Positions 9,444 to 18,376 of a stretch of 64,000 bases of DNA are shown in pieces; positions within the stretch are counted from its first letter, which is position 1, and every line of letters starts with the position of its first letter. The translations under genes and the position numbers were made by a program. The stretch is from CALABS01 sp050260775 (lineage in GTDB: Bacteria > Pseudomonadota > Alphaproteobacteria > Rhodospirillales > Magnetospirillaceae), in NCBI GenBank assembly GCA_050260775.1, contig JBLNCP010000043.1, positions 62,001 to 126,000 on the forward strand, read 5' to 3'. The notes below the pieces were generated by a model, which did not search any database, was not told the DNA's origin, and saw only the letters and a program-made list of their open reading frames with translations.

Positions 9444-10844
9444 TCAGCCGTCGCCGGTGCGGCCGTAGGTGTCCTCCAGGCGGACGATGTCGTCCTCGCC
9501 GACGTACTCGCCCGACTGCACCTCGATCATCCGGAGCGGCATCTTGCCCGGGTTCTCCAGGCGATGCACGGCGCCGGCCGGGATGAAGGTCGATTCGTTT
9601 TCGCGCAGCACGAAGGTCTTGTCGTTCCTGGTCACCAGGGCGGTGCCGGTGACCACCACCCAGTGTTCGCTGCGATGCCAATGCTTCTGCAGCGACAGCC
9701 GGGCCGAGGGATTGACGTGGATGTGCTTGACGCGGAAGCGGTTGCCGTCGTCGACGGTCTGGAACCAGCCCCACGGCCGCCAGGTCCGCTTGCCCCGCAC
9801 CGCCTCAGGCCGCTTTTCCGCCTTCAGGCGTTCGACGAGGCGCCGCACGTCCTGGTCGTGAGCCTTGTCGGCGACCAGCACCGCGTCGTCGGTAGCCACG
9901 ACCACCATGTTCTCGACGCCCAAGGCCGCGACCAGCCGTCCCTCGCTGTGCAGGTAGGAATTGCGGGTGGCCACCGTCATGACGTCGCCGATCGCCACGT
10001 TGCCGTCGGCGTCCTGGCTGCCCTCGCCCCACACCGCCGACCACGAACCCACGTCCGACCACCCCATGTCGACCGGGACCACCGCCGCCCGGTGGGTGGT
10101 TTCCATCACCGCCACGTCGATGGAATCCGGCCGGATGGCCGCGAAGGCGGCGCCCAGGCGGAAGAAGAACAGGTCGCTGGAGCCGCCCGAGACGGCGCCG
10201 CGGCAGGCCGTCACCATGTCCGGGTGCCGCCGCCCGAGCTCGTCCAGCCAAAGGCGCGCCTGGAACAGGAAGATGCCGCTGTTCCACAGGTGGTCGCCCG
10301 CGGCGAGATACGTTTCGGCGGCGGCACGGTCTGGCTTCTCGACGAACCGGGTCACCGCGAAGCCCTCGCCCACGGCGGGTCCGCGCTGGATGTAGCCGTA
10401 GCCGGTGTGGGGCCGGGTCGGGGTCACGCCGAACGTCACCAGCAACCCCTGCTCCGCCAGGGGAATCGCCCGGGCGACCGCGGCGCGGAAGGCCTCCACG
10501 TCCTTGACCAGATGGTCGGACGGCATCACCAGCAGCAGCGCCTCCGGGTCGGTCTCGGCCAGCAGGGCGGCGACGGTGGCCGCCGGGGCGGTATTGCGCC
10601 CGACCGGCTCGATGACGATGGCGCGCGGCTCGGTCCCGATCGCGCGCAGTTGCTCGGCGACGATGAAGCGGTGCTCGTGGTTGCAGACCACGATGGGGCG
10701 CCCCGGCCAGCGGCCGGCGGTCTCCTGCAGCAGGCTGTGCTCGGAGTTCAGGCGATGCAGTTGCTTGGGGTATTCCTCGCGCGACAGCGGCCAAAGGCGC
10801 GTTCCCGCGCCACCGGACAGAATGACGGGGATGGGCTCGGCCAT
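9444..10844 (-). CDS. mannose-1-phosphate guanylyltransferase / mannose-6-phosphate isomerase
   Basis: Bifunctional type II enzyme (ManC/XanB/AlgA family), 466 residues, providing GDP-mannose. The N-terminal nucleotidyltransferase domain carries LSGGAGTRLWPLSREEYPKQ near residues 8-27 and FVEKPDR. The C-terminal cupin-type isomerase domain has HVNPSARLSLQKHWHRSEHW with its metal-binding histidines. The ATG at 10844 (MAEPIPVI) has GGAG about eight bases upstream; the frame opens earlier at 10880 without family similarity. It is convergent with gmhA, with only four bases between the stops. GDP-mannose may also feed GDP-deoxysugar pathways not seen here. Confidence 0.93.
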   Translation of the reverse strand: MAEPIPVILSGGAGTRLWPLSREEYPKQLHRLNSEHSLLQETAGRWPGRPIVVCNHEHRFIVAEQLRAIGTEPRAIVIEPVGRNTAPAATVAALLAETDPEALLLVMPSDHLVKDVEAFRAAVARAIPLAEQGLLVTFGVTPTRPHTGYGYIQRGPAVGEGFAVTRFVEKPDRAAAETYLAAGDHLWNSGIFLFQARLWLDELGRRHPDMVTACRGAVSGGSSDLFFFRLGAAFAAIRPDSIDVAVMETTHRAAVVPVDMGWSDVGSWSAVWGEGSQDADGNVAIGDVMTVATRNSYLHSEGRLVAALGVENMVVVATDDAVLVADKAHDQDVRRLVERLKAEKRPEAVRGKRTWRPWGWFQTVDDGNRFRVKHIHVNPSARLSLQKHWHRSEHWVVVTGTALVTRNDKTFVLRENESTFIPAGAVHRLENPGKMPLRMIEVQSGEYVGEDDIVRLEDTYGRTGDG

Positions 10845-10997
10845 GGGGGAGGCTCCGATCCTGGGAGGGGGTCCAGGCACGGAGAGTCGGACAGCGGCAG
10901 GGCGCGAATCAACGGCGCGGAGGTCGGGCGACCACCGGCCTATGGCGATCGGAGATTTCCCTTGCGCCCGGCGCGCCCGTTCTGTAGCCCGGTGGCC

Positions 10998-12005
10998 ATG
11001 ATTCTCTCCCTTCTCGCCCTGTCGTGCTTCGCACTCTCCCTTGTCGCCACCCGGGTGGTGCTAGGCTGGCTGCGCCACCGGCAGATCCTCGACCTGCCCA
11101 ACGAGCGCTCCAGCCATACCCGCCCGACCCCGCGCGGCGGCGGATTGGCGGTGACGCCGGTCGCCCTGGTCGGCCTGCTGGCCGCCGCCTTGGTCGACGG
11201 CGCCCTTCCCGCCACCACCGTGGCGGTGCCTGCGGCCTGCGCGCTGCTGGTGCTCTCGTGGGTCGACGACCGCCGCTCGCTGTCGGCACGGTTGCGCCTC
11301 GGCGTGCACCTCCTGGCCGTCGCCGCGGTGCTGGCCACCCTGCCCGCCGACCGGCTGGTGTTCCAGGGGCTGCTGCCGCTCGCCCTCGACCGGGTGATCA
11401 CGGCGCTGGCCTGGGGGTGGTTCATCAACCTCTACAACTTCATGGACGGCATCGATGGCATCACCGGGGTCGAGACCGCCTCGCTGGGGCTGGGGCTGGC
11501 GCTGGCGGGCACCCTGGCCGGCGCCGGTGGTTATTCCGCACCCGGAATTGTCCTGGCGGCGGTGGCCGTGGGCTTCCTGATATTCAACTGGCATCCCGCC
11601 AAGCTGTTCATGGGCGATTCCGGCAGCGTGCCGCTGGGATTCCTGCTGGGCTGGCTGCTGGTGCTGGCCGCCACCGACGGGCTGTGGGCCCCGGCCCTCA
11701 TCCTGCCGCTTTACTATCTGGCCGACGCCACCATCACCATCACCCGCCGCGCCCTGCGCGGCGAACGCATCTGGCAGGCCCACCGCCAGCACTTCTACCA
11801 GCGGGCCGCCGCCCGGCTGGGGCATGCCCCGGTGTCGCTGGCGGTGCTGGGCTGCAATCTGCTGCTGGTCGCGAGCGCGGCCTTGGCCCTATTCCATCCC
11901 TTGGCCGGACTGGCGGCGGGAGCCGGCACGGTGGCACTGTTCTTGGCCGGCCTTGGCCGGTGGGCGGGCCCGGGCTCCAGCGCCGCATCGGCGCCAACAC
12001 GTTGA
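10998..12005 (+). CDS. undecaprenyl-phosphate sugar-1-phosphate transferase (WecA/WbpL-like, GT4 superfamily)
   Basis: Polytopic inner-membrane enzyme of 335 residues that transfers a sugar-1-phosphate to undecaprenyl phosphate to start a repeat unit. Family motifs are visible: LPNERSSHTRPTPRGGG near residues 33-49, the catalytic NFMDGIDGITG near residue 150, and FMGDSGSVPLGF near residue 205. HRQHFYQR lies near the C terminus. About ten hydrophobic segments are apparent. WbpL, which uses UDP-FucNAc or UDP-QuiNAc, is the closer type judging by SSHTRPTPRGGG. The ATG at 10998 begins directly with a membrane segment. It probably initiates the glycan built by the surrounding glycosyltransferases. 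Confidence 0.9.
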   Translation: MILSLLALSCFALSLVATRVVLGWLRHRQILDLPNERSSHTRPTPRGGGLAVTPVALVGLLAAALVDGALPATTVAVPAACALLVLSWVDDRRSLSARLRLGVHLLAVAAVLATLPADRLVFQGLLPLALDRVITALAWGWFINLYNFMDGIDGITGVETASLGLGLALAGTLAGAGGYSAPGIVLAAVAVGFLIFNWHPAKLFMGDSGSVPLGFLLGWLLVLAATDGLWAPALILPLYYLADATITITRRALRGERIWQAHRQHFYQRAAARLGHAPVSLAVLGCNLLLVASAALALFHPLAGLAAGAGTVALFLAGLGRWAGPGSSAASAPTR

Positions 12006-12081
12006 TTTTCCTTGCGGCTCGGCCGGGCCTTCTGTAGCTCTGGCCTGCCCACCCATCGCTGCTTCAGTTGAGATCTTAGCC

Positions 12082-14019
12082 ATGTGCGGATTGGCCGGCT
12101 TCCTCGACCATCGGTGTTCCCTGGACGCCGCCTCCGGTGCCGCGCTGGCAAGGCGCATGGCCGACACCCTGACCAGCCGCGGCCCCGACGACGGCGGCAC
12201 CTGGGTCGACGCCGAGCGGGGAATCGCCCTGGCCCATCGCCGCCTCTCGATCGTCGATCTGTCGCCCCTCGGCCACCAGCCGATGGCGTCCTCCTGCGGC
12301 CGGTTCGTCGTGGCCTTCAACGGCGAGATCTACAATCACCACGACCTTCGGCGGGAACTGCAGGCGGCCGGCCGCTCCTTCCGTGGCCACTCGGACACCG
12401 AGGTGATCCTCGAGGGAGCCGCCGTGTGGGGCGTCGCCGAGATGGCACGTCGCCTCTGGGGCATGTTCGCCATCGCGCTGTGGGATCGTGAGAACCACAC
12501 GTTGACCCTCATCCGCGACCGGCTGGGGATCAAACCCCTCTATTGGGGCCAATTCGGACCCCTGACCATTTTCGGCTCCGAAATGAAGGCGTTGAAGGCG
12601 CATGACGGTTGGCGGCCCCAGCTGTCGCGCCCGGCCCTGGCCGCCTATGCCCGCTTCGGCTACGTGCCGACGCCGCTGGGGATCTGGCAGGGGATCAACA
12701 AGCTGGCGCCCGGCCGGATGGTGACCATCGGTGCGGGGGGCCGGGTGGAGGAGGCAACCTTCTGGTCGGCGGAGGACGCCGTCCACGCCGGCATCGCGGC
12801 GCGCTCGCGCGAAGCGATGTCCGATGGCGAGGCCATCGACCGCCTGGAAACGCTGTTGAAGGATTCCATCGCCCGCCACATGGTGGCGGACGTGCCCCTG
12901 GGCGCCTTCCTGTCCGGCGGCTATGATTCCACCACGGTGGTGGCCCTGATGCAGGCGCAAAGCGCGCGCCCGGTGAAAACCTTCTCGATTGGCTTTGCCG
13001 AAGCCGGCTACAACGAGGCGGAGCACGCCAAGGCCGTGGCCGCCCATCTGGGGACCGAGCACACCGAGCTCTACGTCGACCCCGGGCATGCCCTCGACAT
13101 CGTCCCCCGCCTGCCGATGTTCTACGATGAGCCCTTTGCCGATTCCTCGCAGATCCCCACCTTTCTCGTCTCGGAAATGACCCGTCGCCACGTCACCGTG
13201 GCGTTGTCGGGCGATGGCGGGGACGAGCTGTTCGGCGGCTACAACCGCTATCGGCTGGGCAGCGCCCTGGCTCGGGCGCGCCTGCCGCTGCCACGGCCGG
13301 TGGGCCGGGCCGTGGGCCGCCTGCTGCGCGCCGTGCCGGTGCCGCTGTGGGATCGCCTGTTCGCCGCCGTCCCCGGTCGCTTCCGCGTGCCGCAGGCGGG
13401 GGACAAGATCCACAAGATGGGCTCGGTGATGGGGGAGACCACCACGGCGGTCTACCGCCGGCTGGTCAGCCATTGGACCGAGCCCGGAAATCTGGTGCGC
13501 GAGGGCGTCGAACCAAACGGCCCGCTTCGGGACCACGAGTTGGCGCGCCGGATTGCGGATCCGCTCGACTACATGCAGTTCCTCGACCTCATCACCTATC
13601 TGCCCGACGACATCCTGACCAAGGTGGACCGGGCCAGCATGGCGGTGAGCCTCGAGGCGCGCGTGCCCCTGCTCGATCATCGCGTCGTCGAGTTCGCCTG
13701 GACGCTGCCCCAGCGCCAGAAGATCCGGGGCGGCGAGACCAAGTGGCTGCTCAGGCAGGTGACGCATCGCCATGTGCCGCGCAGCCTGATGGAGCGCCCC
13801 AAGATGGGCTTCGGCGTGCCGGTCGCCGCGTGGCTGCGCGGCCCGTTGCGCGAATGGGCGGAAACCCTGCTGTCCAAGCACCGCCTGGCCAGCGAGGGTA
13901 TCTTCGATCCGGCCCCGATCCGCCGAGCCTGGACCGAGCACCTAGACGGCGTCGGCAATTGGCAGAACCCGCTATGGACCATCCTGATGTTCCAGGCATG
14001 GCTTGAGCAGCAGGGCTGA
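12082..14019 (+). CDS. asnB: asparagine synthase (glutamine-hydrolysing) type amidotransferase
   Basis: 645 residues with a class II glutaminase domain starting at Cys2 (MCGLAGFLDH), which requires processing of the initiator Met. A C-terminal ATP-pyrophosphatase domain carries SGGYDSTT near residue 277 and LSGDGGDELFGGYNRY. Such genes inside O-antigen loci (WbpS and related) often amidate uronic-acid sugars instead of aspartate. The UDP-sugar dehydrogenase at 38287 could supply such a uronic acid, so this role is plausible but inferred. The frame is open upstream to 11824, but only the ATG at 12082 places Cys at position 2. Confidence 0.93.
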   Translation: MCGLAGFLDHRCSLDAASGAALARRMADTLTSRGPDDGGTWVDAERGIALAHRRLSIVDLSPLGHQPMASSCGRFVVAFNGEIYNHHDLRRELQAAGRSFRGHSDTEVILEGAAVWGVAEMARRLWGMFAIALWDRENHTLTLIRDRLGIKPLYWGQFGPLTIFGSEMKALKAHDGWRPQLSRPALAAYARFGYVPTPLGIWQGINKLAPGRMVTIGAGGRVEEATFWSAEDAVHAGIAARSREAMSDGEAIDRLETLLKDSIARHMVADVPLGAFLSGGYDSTTVVALMQAQSARPVKTFSIGFAEAGYNEAEHAKAVAAHLGTEHTELYVDPGHALDIVPRLPMFYDEPFADSSQIPTFLVSEMTRRHVTVALSGDGGDELFGGYNRYRLGSALARARLPLPRPVGRAVGRLLRAVPVPLWDRLFAAVPGRFRVPQAGDKIHKMGSVMGETTTAVYRRLVSHWTEPGNLVREGVEPNGPLRDHELARRIADPLDYMQFLDLITYLPDDILTKVDRASMAVSLEARVPLLDHRVVEFAWTLPQRQKIRGGETKWLLRQVTHRHVPRSLMERPKMGFGVPVAAWLRGPLREWAETLLSKHRLASEGIFDPAPIRRAWTEHLDGVGNWQNPLWTILMFQAWLEQQG

Positions 14020-14065
14020 AGCGTCAACGCGGCCAGGCCGGCGCGGCGTCTGAACCGAACTGGCT

Positions 14066-15922
14066 CTAGCCGGGGGGAACGGCCTCGTCCGGCAGGAAAT
14101 CCCCGATCTCCGACAGCTCGACCAACCGCCGGAAGTTCGGGCAGGCCTGGCTCACGCTCGCGATGGTGCCGACACCGGCCAGCCGACCGTCCTCGAGATA
14201 GGCGACGCGGTCGCAGTCACGCAAGGTGGAGAGCCGGTGCGCGATGGCGATGATGGTGACCTGGCCCCTCAGTGCCACCAGGCATTCCGCCAGGCGGTTC
14301 TCGGTCTCCACGTCGAGGGCCGAGCTGGCCTCGTCGAGGATGAGGATCTTGGGCTCCTTGTAGAGCGCCCGGGCGATGGCGAGCCGCTGGCGCTGGCCGC
14401 CGGACAACCCCTGCCCGCTGTCACCGATCAAGGTGTGCACGCCCTGGGGCATGGCCGCGACGACCTCGGTCATCTGCGCCATGTCCAGGCAGGTGGTGAC
14501 CCTCTGATAATCGATCTCTGCCGGATCCAGTCCGTAGGCGACGTTGGCGGCGACCGTGTTGGCGAACACGAACGGGGCTTGGTCGACGTATCCGATGTCC
14601 CTGAGCAGGGCGCGCCGTCCGTCCTCGTCCAGCGTGCGTCCGTCGACCAGGATGCGGCCTTCGGTGGGGGCCATCAGGCCGATGAGCACGTTGACGAGGG
14701 TCGACTTCCCGGCGCCCGAGCGGCCGACGATGCCGAGGAATTCGCCCTTCGGGATGGCGAAGCTGATGCCCGTGAGGGTGTGGCGGGCTTGGTCGGGGTA
14801 GCGGTAGCCCACGTTCTCGAGCGTGAGCGCCGTCTCGAAGGCCAGCGGTTGCGACGGTTGGGCGAAGCGGATGTCACGGTCGTCCTGGGGGCCGATGCCC
14901 AGGGCGTCGGCCTCCCTCAGCAGGACGGTGGTGGCGTGGCGCACGCTGTTGATGACCGCGATGCAGTTGATCGACCGGTTTGCCAGCGGCGCCAGGCGGA
15001 AGGCGGCCGCGACGATGATCGCCATATCGGCCATGGGGTTGGCTTTGCCGCCCCAGAACATGAAGGCGTTGAGGATCCCGATGATCAGGAGGAAAAGCGC
15101 GACCTCGACCACGATGATGGGGACGTTCTGGAAATAGACATTGCGCTCTTCCGCATCGTTCATCTTGGCGATGGTCTCGGAGAACCGGTCGACGATCCTC
15201 TGCTCCATCAGATGGGTCTTGGTGTCCTTGTACCCGGACAGGCCCTGCTGCAGCGCCGTCATGGCCCGGACCGATTCCTCCCGGATCGTCTTGCCAATGA
15301 CCAGCAGCCTCGCCTTCACGATCCTCGACTGCACCAGGAACACCACGAAGACGAAGGTCACCGACGCGGCCATCACCAGCGGGAACATGTAGATGATCGC
15401 CGAGCAGATGATGATCGCGGCGATGGCGTAGTTCATCAGAAGCATCGTCCTGATGACGAAGAAATCGACCGTCTGGTTGAGGGTGGTCAGCACCAGCGAA
15501 ACGACTTCCGCAGCGGGCTTGCGGCTGAATTCCTCGTAATCCATCGCCATGTAGCCGCTGAACATGCTCCGCGCGATGCGCTTGCGCCATGCCGAGGCCA
15601 CGCGAAACTGCATGCGCATGAACAATGCCTGCAACAGGCCCTTGGCGATGAACAGCATCGCGACGGCGACGCTCAGCGACGAGGCGAACAGCAGATAGTC
15701 GGGCGAGCCGAAAAACAGGTAGAGCCGGCGCAACGCCTCCGGGCCGGTGTGCACCGCGTCGGGGTGGCCGGTGATCAGAACCAACGGATAGATCAGCAGG
15801 ATGCCGGTGGCGTCGAACAGGCCGAGCAGGACGTTGCCGACGACCATGAAGCCGACCGACAGCTTGAAACGTGGCCCCACCAGCCGACCGAACTGAAAGA
15901 ACGTTCTGATTATCTGAATCAT
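14066..15922 (-). CDS. ABC transporter, fused membrane and ATP-binding domains (MsbA/PglK-like)
   Basis: 618 residues. About six transmembrane segments lie within residues 15-320, followed by a nucleotide-binding domain from about 355. That domain has Walker A GRSGAGKST, the signature LSGGQRQR, Walker B ILILDEASSALD and the H-loop IAHRLST. Half-size exporters of this type flip lipid-linked oligosaccharides (PglK, MsbA-like). It is the last gene of the minus-strand polysaccharide run and the only flippase candidate in the window, since no Wzx is seen. It may therefore export the modified glycan. The GT2 gene upstream ends 26 bases away. Confidence 0.92.
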   Translation of the reverse strand: MIQIIRTFFQFGRLVGPRFKLSVGFMVVGNVLLGLFDATGILLIYPLVLITGHPDAVHTGPEALRRLYLFFGSPDYLLFASSLSVAVAMLFIAKGLLQALFMRMQFRVASAWRKRIARSMFSGYMAMDYEEFSRKPAAEVVSLVLTTLNQTVDFFVIRTMLLMNYAIAAIIICSAIIYMFPLVMAASVTFVFVVFLVQSRIVKARLLVIGKTIREESVRAMTALQQGLSGYKDTKTHLMEQRIVDRFSETIAKMNDAEERNVYFQNVPIIVVEVALFLLIIGILNAFMFWGGKANPMADMAIIVAAAFRLAPLANRSINCIAVINSVRHATTVLLREADALGIGPQDDRDIRFAQPSQPLAFETALTLENVGYRYPDQARHTLTGISFAIPKGEFLGIVGRSGAGKSTLVNVLIGLMAPTEGRILVDGRTLDEDGRRALLRDIGYVDQAPFVFANTVAANVAYGLDPAEIDYQRVTTCLDMAQMTEVVAAMPQGVHTLIGDSGQGLSGGQRQRLAIARALYKEPKILILDEASSALDVETENRLAECLVALRGQVTIIAIAHRLSTLRDCDRVAYLEDGRLAGVGTIASVSQACPNFRRLVELSEIGDFLPDEAVPPG

Positions 15923-15948
15923 CCGGGCGTTCCTGGGCCTGATCGCGA

Positions 15949-16920
15949 TCAGCGGGAAGGTCGGGCGGTCGGGAGACGGACGCGCTGGTACATGCCGTTG
16001 ACCATACGCGCAAGATAATGGGCCCGCAGGATGTTAAGCAGGGCGCGTGCGAACATCCAGAGTGCGCGGGGGTCGGAGATGGCCCCCGTCACCAGGGCCA
16101 GGCGCTCGTTCCAGCTCCCGCCACGGCGCAAGGCCTGGACCAGCATCCGCTCGCGCTCCGCCGATCGACAATAGGGGCGCATGGCCGGGTAAGCCTGGGC
16201 AACGGTCTCGAAGCCGATGGCCTGCAGGTCGAGCACGCGGCGGTCCTGGCGGTTGGACAGGTTGTGGGCATGCCGCCGGTAGCCGACGAGCACATCGGGA
16301 ATGAAGCCGACCGGACGGCGGAACCCCAGCTGCTCGGCGCGGGCGATGGCGCGGGCCAGATATTCCCAGTCGGAATAGGGGCCCATGCGGTCATCGAAGG
16401 TGCGCGGCTCGGGCAGGGTGTTCCGGCGGAAGGTCACGGTGTTGAACGAGTAGTACGCGCTGCCGAGGATGTAGTCCTTGAGCCCGCCGTCTCGCATGGG
16501 AAAGCGGTCGGAATAGCGATAGAGAAGGCGGTCGGTCACGTCGACGAACAGCTCGCAATCATGACAGCCCAGCCCGACATCGGGGTTGCTCTCGAGAAAC
16601 GCGATGCTGCGCGCCACCTTTCCCGCATACATGACGTCGTCGCCGGGCAGGTAGCAGAAGTAGTCGTCGTCGACCTGCTCGAGAATCCGGTTCACATTGC
16701 CGGACACCCCCAGGTTCCGGGGGTTCAGCAAGACCGTCATCCGGTCGGGATAGCGCCGGGCGTAATCGGCCAGGATTTCCGGGGTTGCGTCCGAGGAGGC
16801 GTCGTCGGACACCACCACCCGCAGCCGGGGAACGTCCTGGGCCAGGATCGAATCCAGGCACTCGCGGATATGCGGCTGGTTGTTGTAGGTGGCGACCCCG
16901 ACGCAGACGCTTGGGCTCAT
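15949..16920 (-). CDS. glycosyltransferase family 2
   Basis: 323 residues with a GT-A fold. The N-terminal nucleotide-binding segment is VCVGVATYNNQPHIRECLDSIL, with VVSDDASSDATPEIL and the metal-binding motif CYLPGDDVMY. The ATG at 16920 overlaps the stop of the cytidylyltransferase gene (ATGA), so it is translated from the same message as the phosphoramidate genes. The sugar transferred cannot be told from sequence; the amino-deoxysugar made by the same operon is a reasonable guess. A conserved GYRRHAHNLSN stretch near residue 225 resembles the acceptor-binding part of O-antigen GT2 enzymes. Confidence 0.9.
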   Translation of the reverse strand: MSPSVCVGVATYNNQPHIRECLDSILAQDVPRLRVVVSDDASSDATPEILADYARRYPDRMTVLLNPRNLGVSGNVNRILEQVDDDYFCYLPGDDVMYAGKVARSIAFLESNPDVGLGCHDCELFVDVTDRLLYRYSDRFPMRDGGLKDYILGSAYYSFNTVTFRRNTLPEPRTFDDRMGPYSDWEYLARAIARAEQLGFRRPVGFIPDVLVGYRRHAHNLSNRQDRRVLDLQAIGFETVAQAYPAMRPYCRSAERERMLVQALRRGGSWNERLALVTGAISDPRALWMFARALLNILRAHYLARMVNGMYQRVRLPTARPSR

Positions 16921-17729
16921 CCGGCGGCTCCGGCCGCGCCGCCGCCCTGCCACCGCCAGTCGTGGCTCCAGCGGTTGCCGGCCTGGTCGGCGGCGGCCAG
17001 CAGCGACTGATAGGTCGCGACGTCGGTGCCGCAATCGACCTCGCACCACTGGCCCTCGACCGGGACGCAGCGCACCGGGACACCCTCCGACAGCAGGCGC
17101 CGCAGCAGGGAGGTCATGTCGAGGCGGGCAACCTGCTCCGGCGTCAGGGCGTCCAGCAGCTTGCCGATCGACGCCCAACCGCGCGGGGTGATCTTCAGCA
17201 GGCCCATGTACTGGCCCTGGATGTCGGCGAGCGAGGTGGTCTTCTCGCCGATATTCTTCAGCCAGCCGTCTTCCTGGCGGAAGGTCTCCGCGTCGTCGAG
17301 CGGGTTGGCGAAGCGGGCCGACCACAGGCCTTCCCACTGCCGGTCGTAGGTCATGGCGATATCGCCGTCGCTTGCGGCCAGCGCGCGGACATGGTCGGGG
17401 TGGTAGACGATGTCGCTATAGGACACCACGGTGGCGGCCTGTTCAAGCCGGCGGGCGGCGCAGCGGAGCGTGGCGACCATATTGGTGCTCGCCCACTCGT
17501 CGTTGTCGATGGTGTCGAAGCGGGGCGAGGACAGCAGCTCCTTGCGGTAGCCGCGCAGAACGATCAGCGAGGTGATTCCCGCCTCGGTCAGCGCATCCAT
17601 CTGCCAGTCCAGCAGGCGCCGGCCGGCGATCTCGGTGAAGCACTTCGGCTGTTCCGCCGTCAATCCGCCCATCCGCGATCCGCGTCCGGCGGCAAGGATG
17701 ATCGCCTGGCTGGCCCGTTCCACACCCAT
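16917..17729 (-). CDS. nucleotidyltransferase, probable CTP:phosphoglutamine cytidylyltransferase (Cj1416-like)
   Basis: 270-residue nucleotidyltransferase with AIILAAGRGSRMGGLT at residues 9-24, the PKCF lysine, the metal-binding YSDIVYH near residue 105 and EVDCGTD near the C terminus. It has the size and domain class of LicC/Cj1416. In C. jejuni Cj1416 joins CTP and L-glutamine phosphate to give CDP-L-glutamine. The adjacent genes match Cj1417 and Cj1418, which is why this substrate is preferred over phosphocholine or a sugar phosphate. The start at 17729 has GGAGGAG upstream; the stop overlaps the GT2 start. Family assignment is firm; the substrate is inferred from the neighbours. Confidence 0.85.
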   Translation of the reverse strand: MGVERASQAIILAAGRGSRMGGLTAEQPKCFTEIAGRRLLDWQMDALTEAGITSLIVLRGYRKELLSSPRFDTIDNDEWASTNMVATLRCAARRLEQAATVVSYSDIVYHPDHVRALAASDGDIAMTYDRQWEGLWSARFANPLDDAETFRQEDGWLKNIGEKTTSLADIQGQYMGLLKITPRGWASIGKLLDALTPEQVARLDMTSLLRRLLSEGVPVRCVPVEGQWCEVDCGTDVATYQSLLAAADQAGNRWSHDWRWQGGGAAGAAG

Positions 17730-17734
17730 GTCTG

Positions 17735-18376
17735 CTACTCCTCCACCCCAAAAAGTGTCCTGATCAGGCGTATGTCGCCGGCGGCCGGGACGGCCTCCCG
17801 TTCCGGATGCCACATGATGGCCGCCACTCGCCGGCCCGGCTGGTGCACGCCCTCGATAGTGCCGTCGGCGGCGCGGGCCAGCACCGACAGCGGTGCGGGG
17901 GCGCCGCCGTCATCGCGGGGGCGCAGGCCGTTGCCGTGGTAGGAATTGACCTCCCAGGTGGCGCCGATCCCAAGGCCGTCGACCCGGACGGGGTGACGGG
18001 TGGCGACGTGGCCGGTCACCGTCTGCAATTCTCCGCCCGCGGCCGACCACAGCAATTGAAGGCCGCGGCAGATGCCGAGGACGGGCCAGTCGCGCGCGTG
18101 GGCGCGTGCGAGAAGCGCCCGTTCCGTCGCGTCGCGGACCGGCACGGTGCCGATGTCCTCGCCGCCCGTGAGGATCAGCGCATTGATCTCCCATTGCTCG
18201 CACAGCCGGGCGACCCGGTCCTCGCCCACGTTGGGAAAGGGAAGCCACGCCGCCTCGGGCAGGGCGGCATCCAGGAAGTCGTACCAGTTGCGCGCCAGGG
18301 CATCGCGCTTTTCATCGTAACCCTGCGCGTTCGCCTCGCGCATGGTGACGGCGATGCGGAGGGATTTATTTGCCAT
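17735..18376 (-). CDS. class I glutamine amidotransferase-like hydrolase, probable gamma-glutamyl-CDP-amidate hydrolase (Cj1417-like)
   Basis: 213-residue peptidase C26 / PuuD-type protein. The catalytic triad is visible: Cys103 in LGICRGLQ, His190 and Glu192 in MWHPERE; LTGGEDI lies near residues 69-75. Cj1417 of C. jejuni belongs to this family and hydrolyses CDP-L-glutamine to glutamate and cytidine diphosphoramidate. No putrescine or GABA genes are nearby, and the flanking genes are Cj1416- and Cj1418-like, so that role is favoured. The ATG at 18376 overlaps the end of the glutamine kinase gene by 11 bases. Only five bases separate it from the cytidylyltransferase start. Confidence 0.87.
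   Translation of the reverse strand: MANKSLRIAVTMREANAQGYDEKRDALARNWYDFLDAALPEAAWLPFPNVGEDRVARLCEQWEINALILTGGEDIGTVPVRDATERALLARAHARDWPVLGICRGLQLLWSAAGGELQTVTGHVATRHPVRVDGLGIGATWEVNSYHGNGLRPRDDGGAPAPLSVLARAADGTIEGVHQPGRRVAAIMWHPEREAVPAAGDIRLIRTLFGVEE

Noticed and set aside
12076..13941. 621-codon frame antisense to the asparagine synthase gene
   Set aside because: Shadow of a well-supported gene; no family motifs and no ribosome-binding site.
17735..18376. PuuD-type hydrolase as part of putrescine/GABA degradation
   Set aside because: No puu genes nearby; it is locked by overlaps between Cj1416- and Cj1418-like genes.
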